This document shows positions 17,548 through 26,032 of a stretch of DNA of 64,000 nucleotides, piece after piece. The notes below the pieces were generated by a model that had not been told where the DNA came from, ran no database searches, and saw only the letters and a program-made list of their open reading frames with translations. How positions within the stretch are numbered: position 1 is the first letter of the stretch; the number at the start of each line of letters is the position of its first letter. Made by a program: the position numbers and the translations under genes. The stretch is taken from positions 2,790,001 through 2,854,000 of the forward strand of contig NZ_CP013362.1 of assembly GCF_001718315.1 (NCBI RefSeq), read 5' to 3'. This DNA is from Burkholderia diffusa. GTDB taxonomy: Bacteria; Pseudomonadota; Gammaproteobacteria; Burkholderiales; Burkholderiaceae.

Positions 17548-17619
17548 GATTCACCTCGCGAAACGGTCGATTCCGCCAGTATCGTCCGGGATCGCGCCGC
17601 GCGCTACTGGCCCCGCTTT

Positions 17620-17679
17620 TTCGAACTTTACTTTTTCGATTTCGTTCGTTAAATTTCGAATTCGAACATTTCGTGTTCG
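17620..17679 (+). promoter_or_regulatory. TTCG-rich operator array upstream of glpD (probable GlpR sites)
   Basis: Eight TTCG tetramers begin at 17620, 17635, 17641, 17645, 17655, 17661, 17670 and 17676 in an AT-rich 60-bp stretch, including TTCGAATTCGAA. GlpR proteins of the DeoR family bind repeats built on TTCG/CGAA. The array ends 30 bases before the glpD start, so GlpR binding would block transcription. Binding is inferred. Confidence 0.6.
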
Positions 17680-17709
17680 CCAATTTCCATCAGACGATAA
17701 GGACAGCAG

Positions 17710-19233
17710 GTGACCCAACCGAATCGCTACGATCTGCTCGTCGTCGGCGGCGGCATCAACGGCGCGGGCATCGCGCGCGATGCGGCCGGCCGCGGCCTGT
17801 CGGTTTTGCTCTGCGAGCAGGACGACCTCGCGTCGCACACGTCGTCGTCCAGCACGAAGCTGATTCACGGCGGCCTGCGCTACCTCGAATACAACGAATT
17901 CGGCCTCGTGCGCAAAGCGCTGCAGGAGCGTGAAACGCTGCTGCGCGCGGCGCCGCACATCATGTGGCCGCTGCGCTTCGTGATGCCGCACATGCCGAAC
18001 CTGCGGCCGGCCTGGCTGATCCGCATCGGCCTGTTCCTCTACGATCACCTCGCGAAACGCGAACTGCTGCCCGGCTCGCGCGGCATCGACATGCGCCGCC
18101 ATGCGGCCGGCGCACCGCTCATCGACTCGATCAAGCGCGGCTTCGTGTATTCGGACGGCTGGGTCGACGACGCACGTCTCGTCGTGCTGAATGCGCTCGA
18201 TGCGAAGGAGCGCGGCGCCGAGATCCTGACGCGCACGAAGCTCGTGTCGGCGGAACGCCGAGGCGACGAATGGGAAGCACGGCTGCGGCACGCGGACGGC
18301 TCGATCCGCGTCGTGCATGCGCGCGCGGTCGCGAACGCGGCCGGCCCGTGGGTCGGCGAGGTGCTGCACGGCGCGCTCGGCCGCGGCGCGCAACACAGCG
18401 TGCGGCTCGTGAAGGGCAGCCACATCATCACGCGCCGCCTGTTCGATCACGATCACGCATACATCTTCCAGAACCCGGACAAGCGGATCATCTTCGCGAT
18501 TCCGTACGAGCACGACTTCACGCTGATCGGCACGACCGACGTCGAATACACGAACGATCCCGCGAAGGTCGCGATCGATCGCGACGAGACGCAGTATCTG
18601 TGCGATTCGATCAACCGCTACTTCAAGCGCAAGATCTCGCCCGCCGACGTGCACTGGACCTATTCGGGCGTGCGCCCGCTGCTCGAGGACGAAAACGCCG
18701 CGAACGCGTCGGCCGTCACGCGCGACTACCGCCTCGAGATGGATGACGGTGCCGGCGCGCCGCTGCTGTCGGTGTTCGGCGGCAAGATCACGACCTTCCG
18801 CAAGCTCGCGGAAGAGGCCGGCGACCTGCTGTGCCGCGCGCTCGGCCGCGACGCGAAAACCTGGACGGCCGGCGCGCCGCTGCCCGGCGGCGACATCGCG
18901 AACGCGAAGTTCGACGTGTTCGCCGACGCGTTCGCGAAACGCCACCCGTGGCTGCCCGCCGCGCTCGCGCGCCGCTATGCGCGCGCGTACGGCACGCGCG
19001 CGGAACGCGTGGTCGACGGCGCGACATCGCTCGCCGAGCTCGGCGCCGAAATCGCGCCGGGCATCCACGACGCCGAACTGCGCTACCTGCGCGACGTCGA
19101 ATGGGCGACCTGCGCGCAGGACGTGCTGTGGCGCCGCTCGAAGCTCGGGCTGCACGCAGCGCCCGGCACGCTCGACGCGGTGACGGCCGCGGTCGACGCG
19201 TGGTTCGCCGCCGCGCACGCGCCGCACGCGTGA
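17710..19233 (+). CDS. glpD: aerobic glycerol-3-phosphate dehydrogenase
   Basis: A 507-residue FAD enzyme of the inner-membrane face that oxidises glycerol-3-phosphate to dihydroxyacetone phosphate and passes electrons to ubiquinone. The dinucleotide fold GGGINGAG (13-20) and the following HTSSSSTKLIHGGLRYLE block are diagnostic, and the length equals that of the E. coli protein class. The start is GTG at 17710, preceded by AAGGACAG. It is the first gene of glpD-glpK-glpF; a hairpin at 19277-19299 separates it from glpK. The upstream TTCG array indicates control by GlpR. Confidence 0.95.
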   Translation: MTQPNRYDLLVVGGGINGAGIARDAAGRGLSVLLCEQDDLASHTSSSSTKLIHGGLRYLEYNEFGLVRKALQERETLLRAAPHIMWPLRFVMPHMPNLRPAWLIRIGLFLYDHLAKRELLPGSRGIDMRRHAAGAPLIDSIKRGFVYSDGWVDDARLVVLNALDAKERGAEILTRTKLVSAERRGDEWEARLRHADGSIRVVHARAVANAAGPWVGEVLHGALGRGAQHSVRLVKGSHIITRRLFDHDHAYIFQNPDKRIIFAIPYEHDFTLIGTTDVEYTNDPAKVAIDRDETQYLCDSINRYFKRKISPADVHWTYSGVRPLLEDENAANASAVTRDYRLEMDDGAGAPLLSVFGGKITTFRKLAEEAGDLLCRALGRDAKTWTAGAPLPGGDIANAKFDVFADAFAKRHPWLPAALARRYARAYGTRAERVVDGATSLAELGAEIAPGIHDAELRYLRDVEWATCAQDVLWRRSKLGLHAAPGTLDAVTAAVDAWFAAAHAPHA

Positions 19234-19276
19234 TTCGTTTGCAGTAGCAGTTGCTTGACCGACGTTGATTCACCGA

Positions 19277-19299
19277 CGCGCCGCGTAACATGCGGCGCG
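19277..19299 (+). repeat. intercistronic hairpin between glpD and glpK
   Basis: CGCGCCGC (19277-19284) and GCGGCGCG (19292-19299) form an 8-bp GC stem with a seven-base loop. There is no T run. It may stabilise or process the glp transcript at this junction. Confidence 0.5.
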
Positions 19300-19338
19300 C
19301 ATCACAACTACGCCAATCCACGGATGGAGATGAGAGAC

Positions 19339-20841
19339 ATGCAGGATCAGTACATCCTCGCGCTTGACCAGGGCACGACGAGCTCCCGCGCGATGCTGTT
19401 CGACCGCCAGGGCAACATCGTATCGATCGCCCAGAAGGAATTCGAACAGATCTACCCGCAACCCGGCTGGGTCGAGCACGACCCGCAGGAAATCTGGTCG
19501 ACGCAAGCGGGCGTCGCCGCCGAAGCGGTCACGCGCACGGGCCTGAACGGCACGTCGATCGCCGCGATCGGCATCACCAACCAGCGCGAAACGACGATCG
19601 TCTGGGATCGCGAGACGGGCCAGCCCGTCTACAACGCGATCGTGTGGCAGGACCGCCGCACCGCCGACTTCTGCGATTCGCTGAAGAAGCAGGGCCTCGA
19701 GGCGAAGGTGCGCGCGAAGACCGGCCTGCCGATCGACTCGTACTTCTCCGCGACCAAGATCCGCTGGATCCTCGACAACGTGCCGGGCGCGCGCGACAAG
19801 GCGCGCCAGGGCAAGCTCGCCTTCGGCACCGTCGACAGCTGGCTCGTGTGGAACTTCACGAAGCACGAACTGCACGTGACCGACGTGACCAACGCGTCGC
19901 GCACGATGCTGTTCAACATTCATACGCGCGAGTGGGACAGCGAGCTGCTCGAGCTGCTCGACATTCCGCGCAGCATGCTGCCGGAAGTGAAGGCGTCGTC
20001 GGAAATCTACGGCCATACGAAAACCACGGTGTTCGCGTCGAAGATCCCGCTCGCCGGCATCGCCGGCGACCAGCACGCGGCGCTGTTCGGGCAGATGTGC
20101 ACGACGTCGGGCATGGTGAAGAACACCTACGGCACCGGCTGCTTCCTGATGATGAACACCGGCGACAAGCCGATCGAGTCGAAGAACAACCTCGTCACGA
20201 CGATCGCCTGGCAGATCGGCGACGACGTGCAGTACGCGCTTGAAGGCAGCATCTTCATCGCGGGCGCGGTCGTGCAGTGGCTGCGCGACGGCGTCGGCAT
20301 CATCAAGACGGCCGCCGAGATCGAAGCGCTCGCCGCGAGCGTGCCGCACACCGACGGCGTCTATCTCGTGCCGGCGTTCGCGGGCCTCGGCGCGCCGCAC
20401 TGGAATGCGCGGGCACGCGGTTCGGTGTTCGGCGTCACGCGCGGCACGACCTCCGCGCACCTTGCGCGCGCGGCGCTCGACGCGATCGCTTACCAGTCGC
20501 TCGACGTGCTGGCCGCGATGGAAGCCGACTCCGGCATCAGCATCGGCGAGCTGCGCGTCGACGGCGGCGCGAGCGCGAACAACCTGTTGATGCAGTTCCA
20601 GGCCGACCTGCTCGGCGTCGACGCGGTGCGTCCGCAGATCACCGAGACGACCGCGCTCGGCGCGGCCTATCTCGCGGGCCTCGCGATCGGCTACTGGAAG
20701 AACCTCGACGAAGTGCGCAGCCAGTGGCAGCTCGATCGCCGCTTTTCGCCGTCGATGCCGAAGGAGCAGGTCGAACGCTGCATGGCCGGCTGGCAACGCG
20801 CGGTGCGCGCCGCCAAGGCGTGGGCCGACGACACGCAGTAA
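19339..20841 (+). CDS. glpK: glycerol kinase
   Basis: A 500-residue FGGY-family sugar kinase that traps glycerol as glycerol-3-phosphate using ATP. It begins [14 protein letters not shown], the phosphate-1 loop of the family, and carries the [18 protein letters not shown] and VDGGASANN signatures expected of GlpK. The ATG at 19339 is chosen because GAGAG lies just upstream and it gives the standard length; earlier in-frame ATGs at 19324 and 19330 are possible but less well placed. It lies between glpD and glpF on one transcript. Confidence 0.95.
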   Translation: MQDQYILALDQGTTSSRAMLFDRQGNIVSIAQKEFEQIYPQPGWVEHDPQEIWSTQAGVAAEAVTRTGLNGTSIAAIGITNQRETTIVWDRETGQPVYNAIVWQDRRTADFCDSLKKQGLEAKVRAKTGLPIDSYFSATKIRWILDNVPGARDKARQGKLAFGTVDSWLVWNFTKHELHVTDVTNASRTMLFNIHTREWDSELLELLDIPRSMLPEVKASSEIYGHTKTTVFASKIPLAGIAGDQHAALFGQMCTTSGMVKNTYGTGCFLMMNTGDKPIESKNNLVTTIAWQIGDDVQYALEGSIFIAGAVVQWLRDGVGIIKTAAEIEALAASVPHTDGVYLVPAFAGLGAPHWNARARGSVFGVTRGTTSAHLARAALDAIAYQSLDVLAAMEADSGISIGELRVDGGASANNLLMQFQADLLGVDAVRPQITETTALGAAYLAGLAIGYWKNLDEVRSQWQLDRRFSPSMPKEQVERCMAGWQRAVRAAKAWADDTQ

Positions 20842-20883
20842 CCCGCAGAAACCAGAAGCAATCCGAACGAAATAGAACAACAC

Positions 20884-20913
20884 CGGCGGACCGCGCGGCG
20901 CGCGAGTCCGCCG
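20884..20913 (+). repeat. intercistronic hairpin between glpK and glpF
   Basis: CGGCGGAC (20884-20891) pairs with GTCCGCCG (20906-20913), and the interior CGCG/CGCG can extend the stem. It lies 18 bases before the glpF start. With the glpD-glpK hairpin it makes a structure at each glp junction. Confidence 0.5.
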
Positions 20914-20931
20914 TCATCTATGAGAGACAAC

Positions 20932-21648
20932 ATGTCACCTTATATTGCTGAATTCATCGGCACCGCGATCCTCGTGCTGCTCGGCAACGGCGCGGTCGCG
21001 AACGTGCTGCTTGCGAAGACCAAGGGCAAAGGCGCGGACCTCATCGTGATCGTGATGGGCTGGGCGATGGCGGTGTTCGTCGCCGTCTACGTGACCGCGT
21101 CGTTCAGCGGCGCGCACCTGAACCCGATCGTCACGATCAGCCTCGCGCTCGCGGGCAAGTTCGCGTGGTCGAAGGTCGGCGGCTACATCGCCGCGCAGAT
21201 GCTCGGCGGAATGGCCGGCGCGCTGCTCGTGTGGCTCGCGTATCGCCAGCACTTCGCGAAGGAAGTCGACGCCGACCTGAAGCTCGCCGTGTTCTGCACG
21301 GCGCCCGCGATCCGCAGCACCACGCACAACGTGCTGACCGAAGCGATCTGCACGTTCGTGCTGATTCTCGGCGTGCTGTATCTCGCGTCGCCGCAGGTCG
21401 GCCTCGGCGCGCTCGACGCGCTGCCCGTCGGCCTGCTCGTGCTCGGCATCGGCATCTCGCTCGGCGGCCCGACCGGCTATGCGATGAGCCCGGCGCGCGA
21501 CCTGTCGCCGCGCCTGATGCATGCGCTGTTGCCGATCCCCGGCAAGCGCGACAGCGATTGGCGCTACGCATGGGTGCCGGTCGTCGGGCCGCTGCTCGGC
21601 GGCGCCGCGGCGGCCGGCCTGTATCTGCGTCTGCACGCGATGGCCTGA
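20932..21648 (+). CDS. glpF: glycerol uptake facilitator (aquaglyceroporin)
   Basis: A 238-residue inner-membrane channel of the MIP family with six transmembrane segments and two half-helix loops. The first loop has the usual NPI (64-66) in SGAHLNPIVT. The second loop reads GYAMSPARDLSPR, so the normal NPA is SPA (Ser186, codon AGC at 21487-21489), while the selectivity-filter Arg189 and Asp190 are kept. This Asn-to-Ser change at a pore-lining capping residue is unusual. The ATG at 20932 is chosen over one four codons earlier because GAGAG lies between them. It is the third gene of the glpD-glpK-glpF unit. Confidence 0.92.
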   Translation: MSPYIAEFIGTAILVLLGNGAVANVLLAKTKGKGADLIVIVMGWAMAVFVAVYVTASFSGAHLNPIVTISLALAGKFAWSKVGGYIAAQMLGGMAGALLVWLAYRQHFAKEVDADLKLAVFCTAPAIRSTTHNVLTEAICTFVLILGVLYLASPQVGLGALDALPVGLLVLGIGISLGGPTGYAMSPARDLSPRLMHALLPIPGKRDSDWRYAWVPVVGPLLGGAAAAGLYLRLHAMA

Positions 21649-21962
21649 GCGCGGTTTCATTCGAGCTTGAGCGCGCGGCCGCGGCCGCCGCGCGCTCACC
21701 CCCTCCATCCTCTGCTTCCCCGGCCACCACTGCGCCGGCACCGCACACCGCCGCTAGCGACCGCCCGCGGCCGACACCAGCGACTTCGGTTTCACGCTCG
21801 CGTCCGCGAGCACTTCCGGCGCCACGTCGATCCCGCCTCGACCAGCATGCGCAATGCGCAGTTCCTCCCGGCATCCAGCCCAAAGGGTGGCGCGGCGCAA
21901 CCGCGAAAGCACGTATCATGGCGAGATGCTCGGCGTCGCCGACACCCCGCTTCTTCACCATC
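21649..21962. other. 314-bp gap with possible minus-strand gene remnant
   Basis: After the glpF hairpin, the minus strand has an open stretch of about 52 codons from a GTG at 21909 to TAG at 21756-21754. Its last part (GIDVAPEVLADASVKPKSL and on) has the composition and wobble bias of real protein, while its beginning does not. It may be the 3' end of a decayed gene. No ribosome site or domain was found. Confidence 0.3.
21668..21698 (+). terminator. GC hairpin at the end of the glp operon
   Basis: A perfect 12-bp stem (TGAGCGCGCGGC at 21668-21679 with its complement at 21687-21698) with a seven-base loop lies 20 bases after the glpF stop. It is followed by C-rich sequence rather than T residues, so it may act as a 3' stability structure or a weak terminator. 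Confidence 0.5.
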
Positions 21963-22649
21963 ATGCTCGATCACCTTATCTGCGACTGCGACGGCGTCCT
22001 CGTCGACAGCGAAGTCATTGCCGACCGCGTGCTGTTCGAAACGCTGTCCGCCACCTTCCCTCACCTCGATTTCGAAGACGCCGCGAAGTCCGCGTTCGGC
22101 CAGCAGACGTCGCGCTTTCTCGCCGGGCTCGAAGCGCACTTCGGCATCCGGATGCCCGAGAACTTCATCGAGACCGTCGAGCGCAACATCGAGACCGGCC
22201 TCGCCCAATCGCTCGCGCCGATCACCGGCGTGCGCGACGCGCTGTTGAAGGTCGGCCTGCCGGCCGCGGTGGTATCGAACAGCCGGCTCGCGCGCGTGCG
22301 CAGCTCGCTGAAGCGCGCGTCGCTCACCGAAATCTTCGGCGATCGCGTGTTCAGCTCCGAGCAGGTCGCGCGACCGAAACCCTACCCGGACGTGTACCTG
22401 CACGCCGCGCAGACGCTCGGCGTCGCGCCGGCGCGCTGCATCGTCGTCGAGGACAGCGTGTCGGGCCTGAACGCCGCGCGCGCGGCGGGCATGAAGACGA
22501 TCGCTTTCGTCGGCGCGAGCCACATCCCCGACAACTACGCGGATGCGCTGCGCGCGATGGGCATCACGCGAATCATGCGAAGGATGGATGAACTGCCGGC
22601 GCTCGTCGCGGCCGGCCTGCGCGGCGAATTCGGCGACGTGCAGTCCTGA
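21963..22649 (+). CDS. HAD-superfamily phosphatase (phosphoglycolate phosphatase-like)
   Basis: A 228-residue cytoplasmic HAD subfamily IA hydrolase. The nucleophile loop is DCDGVLVDSE (Asp8 and Asp10), followed by a helical cap, then motif 2 VVSNS, motif 3 Lys in ARPKPYPD and the acidic motif 4 VVEDSVSGLNAA. Such enzymes dephosphorylate small sugar phosphates; the cap does not reveal the substrate. Its position after glpF might suggest a glycerol phosphate, but the 314-bp gap and hairpin argue for a separate unit. No clear ribosome site precedes the ATG at 21963. A 9-bp inverted repeat (22677-22685 with 22694-22702) lies between it and the convergent ribB. Confidence 0.85.
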   Translation: MLDHLICDCDGVLVDSEVIADRVLFETLSATFPHLDFEDAAKSAFGQQTSRFLAGLEAHFGIRMPENFIETVERNIETGLAQSLAPITGVRDALLKVGLPAAVVSNSRLARVRSSLKRASLTEIFGDRVFSSEQVARPKPYPDVYLHAAQTLGVAPARCIVVEDSVSGLNAARAAGMKTIAFVGASHIPDNYADALRAMGITRIMRRMDELPALVAAGLRGEFGDVQS

Positions 22650-22739
22650 CGGACGGCCGCGCCGAACCGGAGCGACCGGCGTGCGGCGCGATGCGCACGC
22701 CGTATCGCGGGCGCATCGGCGCGCCCGCTCGAGCGGCAC

Positions 22740-23450
22740 TCAGGCCGGTTCGCAGCAGCGCTCGCGGGCAGCTGCCAGCGCCTGCCGGAACTCGACCAGT
22801 TCCGCGATCGTCAGCATGGGCAGCCCGTGGCGACGCGCGAAATGCTCGACGTCGTCGCCGCGCGTCATCGTGCCGTCCGGATTCATCAGCTCGCACAGCA
22901 CGCCCGCCGGCTTCAGGCCGGCGAGGATCGACAGGTCGACCGTCCCTTCGGTGTGGCCGCGGCGCGCCAGCACGCCGCCCGGTTGCGCACGCAACGGAAA
23001 CACGTGGCCAGGCCGCACGATGTCGTACGGCTTCGCATCGTCGGCGATCGCAGCGCGGATCGTCGTCACGCGGTCGGCCGCGGACACGCCGGTATGCACG
23101 CCTTCGCGCGCCTCGATCGACACGGTGAACGCGGTGCCGTTGCGGCTCTCGTTGGTCTGCACCATCGGCGGCAGCTCGAGCGCGCGAACCTTGTCGTCGG
23201 TCAGGCACAGGCACACGATGCCGCTGCACTCGCGGATCAGGAGCGCCATCGTCTCGGGCGTGATGCGCTCGGCGGCGACGATCAGGTCGGCCTCGTTTTC
23301 ACGGTCGTGGTCGTCCTGCAACACGACCGCGCGGCCCGCGCGCAACGCGTCGAGCGCGGCGGCGATGCGCGGCGGCACCGGTTCGGAATCGAGCAACGGG
23401 AGATCAGCAAAGGCGTCGGCGGGTGCCGACGAAACGGACATGAAGGACAT
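22740..23450 (-). CDS. ribB: 3,4-dihydroxy-2-butanone 4-phosphate synthase
   Basis: A 236-residue enzyme that converts ribulose 5-phosphate to dihydroxybutanone phosphate plus formate, supplying the xylene ring carbons of riboflavin. The active-site block [12 protein letters not shown] and the later [10 protein letters not shown] and GHTEG motifs are all present. It is monofunctional: there is no GTP cyclohydrolase II domain at the C terminus. The ATG at 23450 is chosen because AGGAG lies eight bases upstream; the frame could be read back to a TTG six codons earlier. A complete FMN riboswitch in its leader shows feedback control by the pathway product. Confidence 0.95.
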   Translation of the reverse strand: MSFMSVSSAPADAFADLPLLDSEPVPPRIAAALDALRAGRAVVLQDDHDRENEADLIVAAERITPETMALLIRECSGIVCLCLTDDKVRALELPPMVQTNESRNGTAFTVSIEAREGVHTGVSAADRVTTIRAAIADDAKPYDIVRPGHVFPLRAQPGGVLARRGHTEGTVDLSILAGLKPAGVLCELMNPDGTMTRGDDVEHFARRHGLPMLTIAELVEFRQALAAARERCCEPA

Positions 23451-23451
23451 G

Positions 23452-23494
23452 TGAAACGCTCCTCGCAATTACGATTTGGGCGAAAAACGTTTCA
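23452..23494 (-). promoter_or_regulatory. candidate riboswitch expression platform masking the ribB ribosome site
   Basis: On the minus strand TGAAACG (23494-23488) and CGTTTCA (23458-23452) form a perfect 7-bp helix whose right arm sits between the Shine-Dalgarno AGGAG (23463-23459) and the ATG. Forming it would hinder ribosome binding. No intrinsic terminator is seen here, so translational control is the more likely mode. Confidence 0.45.
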
Positions 23495-23569
23495 GGGCAT
23501 TGCAAACAGACAGAACGACAACCCGCTTCGCACGCATGGCAAAGCGGCCCTGACGGACATGACTATCTG

Positions 23570-23712
23570 CACATCTTCTCTCATCCGGACTATGACCGTC
23601 GGCTCTGGCATTCGACCAGATCTGCTGACCCCGCGCGGATGCGCGGGCGCTCGCGGGCTCGCCAGCTTTCGCCAGCCTACCGCCGGTGGGGAATTTCGCC
23701 CCGCCCTGAAGA
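23570..23712 (-). promoter_or_regulatory. FMN riboswitch (RFN element)
   Basis: Read on the minus strand, the region has the conserved RFN blocks in order: a 5' arm TTCAGGGCGGGGCGAAATTC, then CCCCACCGGCGGTA, a variable hairpin, the CAGAGCCGACGGT block, and TAGTCCGGATGAGAGAAGATG closing the basal stem. It lies in the leader of ribB, a classical target. When FMN is bound, ribB expression should fall. Confidence 0.93.
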
Positions 23713-23818
23713 CGCACTGATTACCGGCCGGGGTCTACCCGTGACCGGCGGGCCAAGCATACATCAGCTGCGCGCACCGCGCAGCGCACCACACGTAAAA
23801 CCTTACTGACGACTCTGT

Positions 23819-24514
23819 CTAACGGCATCGTCCGAACGGCCGGTGCGCGGCGTCGGGCACGAGCCAGCGCGGCGGCACCTCGGGGCTCACCGTCACGCGG
23901 AACGCGCGCGCCTCGCTGTCGCCGGGATTGCGCAGGCTGTACGGCTGATCGGCGTCGAACACGATCGCATCGCCGGTCGCGAGCAACTGTCGCCGATCGT
24001 GCACGCTGACTTCGAGCGTGCCCTCGCTGACGACCAGGTTGACCGTCGTGCCGGGCGCACGGCGCGTGCCGGGTTCCGTGTGCAGCGGCGCGATCCGCAG
24101 CTCGTGGAATTCGGCCGCGGCAGGTTCGCCTTCCGGATACAGCGCGCGCGCCGAGAAGCGGCCGTTCGAGCTGACGACGCGCGCCGCGCGTTCGGCCGCC
24201 AGGTGCTCGAAGCCGTTCACCGCGTGGCGCCGCAGGAATGCGGCGACCGATACCTTCAGCGCCGCGGCGATCTTGCAGAGCACCTTGATCGACGGCACGC
24301 TGCGCGCGGATTCGATCTGCGCGAGCATCGCGCGCGACACGCCGGACAGCCGCGCGAGCGCATCGAGCGACAACTGCCGCTCGGCGCGCAGGCGCGCGAG
24401 ATTCACACCGACGACCTGCTCCAGGACATCGAGCGACGCGGACGTCCGCGCGTCGGCGGCATTGCCGGACTCGAAGGAAGACACGTCGCGCACCAGCGCC
24501 AGGGGTGAAGACAT
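23819..24514 (-). CDS. XRE-family regulator with cupin sensor domain
   Basis: A 231-residue regulator with an N-terminal helix-turn-helix of the Cro/cI type (about residues 35-90; LSLDALARLSGVSRAMLAQIE) and a C-terminal cupin barrel (about 125-220) expected to sense a small ligand or metal. Members with this layout control amino-acid, polyamine or antioxidant genes; the target cannot be deduced here. GGAGG lies seven bases before the ATG at 24514. Its neighbours are ribB, whose promoter is downstream of it on the same strand, and an MFS exporter gene also on the minus strand, 198 bases away. Self-regulation or control of the exporter is possible. Confidence 0.88.
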   Translation of the reverse strand: MSSPLALVRDVSSFESGNAADARTSASLDVLEQVVGVNLARLRAERQLSLDALARLSGVSRAMLAQIESARSVPSIKVLCKIAAALKVSVAAFLRRHAVNGFEHLAAERAARVVSSNGRFSARALYPEGEPAAAEFHELRIAPLHTEPGTRRAPGTTVNLVVSEGTLEVSVHDRRQLLATGDAIVFDADQPYSLRNPGDSEARAFRVTVSPEVPPRWLVPDAAHRPFGRCR

Positions 24515-24712
24515 AGCATGGCCTCCGGGCCGCCACGCGGCCCTGCGAATGGGGTAAGCCGGAATCGGATTGCGCCACGAACGGCGCGTATCGAGACGCT
24601 ATCACCGGGCCCCGACCCGGCAAACGAAGTTATCTTCACACCGTTATCAGGATCGCGGAGGAATGCGTTTCTCGCGAACCTTTTCCTGTCGCCATGGCGT
24701 CGGCGGCACCGC

Positions 24713-25888
24713 TCAATGCGCGGCCGGTGCCGCACCGCGCGCCGGTGCGCGCGCATCGAGCCGCATCGCGAGCCACGTGACGACGAGCGCCGCGAACGTC
24801 ACCGCGACGGCGACCCACGGCAACGCGTCGAGCGCGAAGCCGTGCGTCAGCGCGAGGCCGCCGAGCCACGCGCCGCCCGCATTGCCGACGTTGAACGCGC
24901 CGATGTTCAGCGTCGACGCGAGATGCGGCGCGCTCGCGGCCTTCTCGACCACGCGCGCCTGCAGCGGCGGCACCGTCGCGAACGCGGCGATCCCCCAGAC
25001 GAACACGGTCACCGCGGCCGCGACCGGCAGGTGGCTCGTCTTCGCGAACACGGCCATCACGGCCATCAGCGCGACCAGGATCGCGATCAGCGACGGCATC
25101 AGCGCGCGGTCGGCCAGCCTGCCGCCGAGCGTATTGCCGACCGTCAAACCCGCGCCGAACAGCACGAGGATCAATGCGACCGCACGCGGCGAATAACCGG
25201 TGACGGTTTCGAGGATCGGCGCGATGTACGTGAACACGACGAACACGCCGCCGAAGCCGAGCACGGTCATCAGAAGTGCGAGCCAGACCTGCGGCTCCTT
25301 CAGCACGCGCACCTCATGGCCGAGGCCGACGGGCCCGCTGTCGTGGCGGTTCGGCACGAGCAACGCGACGCCGCCGAGCGACAGCACGCCGAGCGCGGCG
25401 ACGATCCAGAACGACGCGCGCCAGCCGAGCAACTGGCCGACGAACGTGCCGAACGGCACCCCGAGCACGTTCGACAGCGTGAGGCCGGTGAACATCAGCG
25501 CGATCGCGCTCGCGCGTTTGTCTGCCGGCACGAGCGACGCGGCCACCACCGCGCCGATGCCGAAGAACGAGCCGTGCGCGAACGACGTGACGACGCGCGC
25601 GACCATCAGCATCGCGTAGCCGGACGCGGTCGCGCACAGCACGTTGCCGACGATGAAGATCGCCATCAGCAGCTGCAGCGCGGCCTTGCGCGGCATGCGG
25701 CTCGTGAGCACCGCGAGCAGCGGCGCGCCGACCGCGACGCCGAGCGCATAGCCCGTGACCAGCAGGCCGGCCGACGGCAGCGACACGGCGAGGTCGTGCG
25801 CGACTTCGGGCAGGAGTCCCATGATGATGAATTCAGTGGTGCCGATGGCGAAGGCGCTGATCGCAAGCGCCAGGAGCGGAATGGGCAT
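24713..25888 (-). CDS. MFS transporter (AraJ-like efflux protein)
   Basis: A 391-residue inner-membrane protein with 12 hydrophobic segments, typical of the drug:H+ antiporter-1 family. It begins MPIPLLALAISAFAIGTTEF with the TEFIIMGLLPEVA motif characteristic of AraJ, YdhP and chloramphenicol-efflux relatives, and has the RMPRKAAL loop between helices 2 and 3. It probably exports a small organic molecule or sugar by proton antiport; the substrate is unknown. GGAGAACG precedes the ATG at 25888. A LysR-type gene is divergent and shares the 144-bp promoter region, which suggests that it controls this exporter. Confidence 0.88.
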   Translation of the reverse strand: MPIPLLALAISAFAIGTTEFIIMGLLPEVAHDLAVSLPSAGLLVTGYALGVAVGAPLLAVLTSRMPRKAALQLLMAIFIVGNVLCATASGYAMLMVARVVTSFAHGSFFGIGAVVAASLVPADKRASAIALMFTGLTLSNVLGVPFGTFVGQLLGWRASFWIVAALGVLSLGGVALLVPNRHDSGPVGLGHEVRVLKEPQVWLALLMTVLGFGGVFVVFTYIAPILETVTGYSPRAVALILVLFGAGLTVGNTLGGRLADRALMPSLIAILVALMAVMAVFAKTSHLPVAAAVTVFVWGIAAFATVPPLQARVVEKAASAPHLASTLNIGAFNVGNAGGAWLGGLALTHGFALDALPWVAVAVTFAALVVTWLAMRLDARAPARGAAPAAH

Positions 25889-26032
25889 GACGTTCTCCGA
25901 AAAGGCGGCGGACGCGCAATCCGGTCCGTACCGCACCGCACAAAAGCGGAATGTGCGCATTGTCCCGAATACGCCTATCTTTGATAATTGGCGTGGCATT
26001 TGAACCATTTTCAAAAGATTCTGGAAAATCCA

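Larger units (their letters stand above)
23451..23818. other. ribB leader region (368 bp)
   Basis: It holds the FMN riboswitch (23570-23712), a candidate expression platform (23452-23494) and, further upstream, a TATGCT that could be a -10 box on the minus strand near 23756. No gene is present. Confidence 0.6.
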
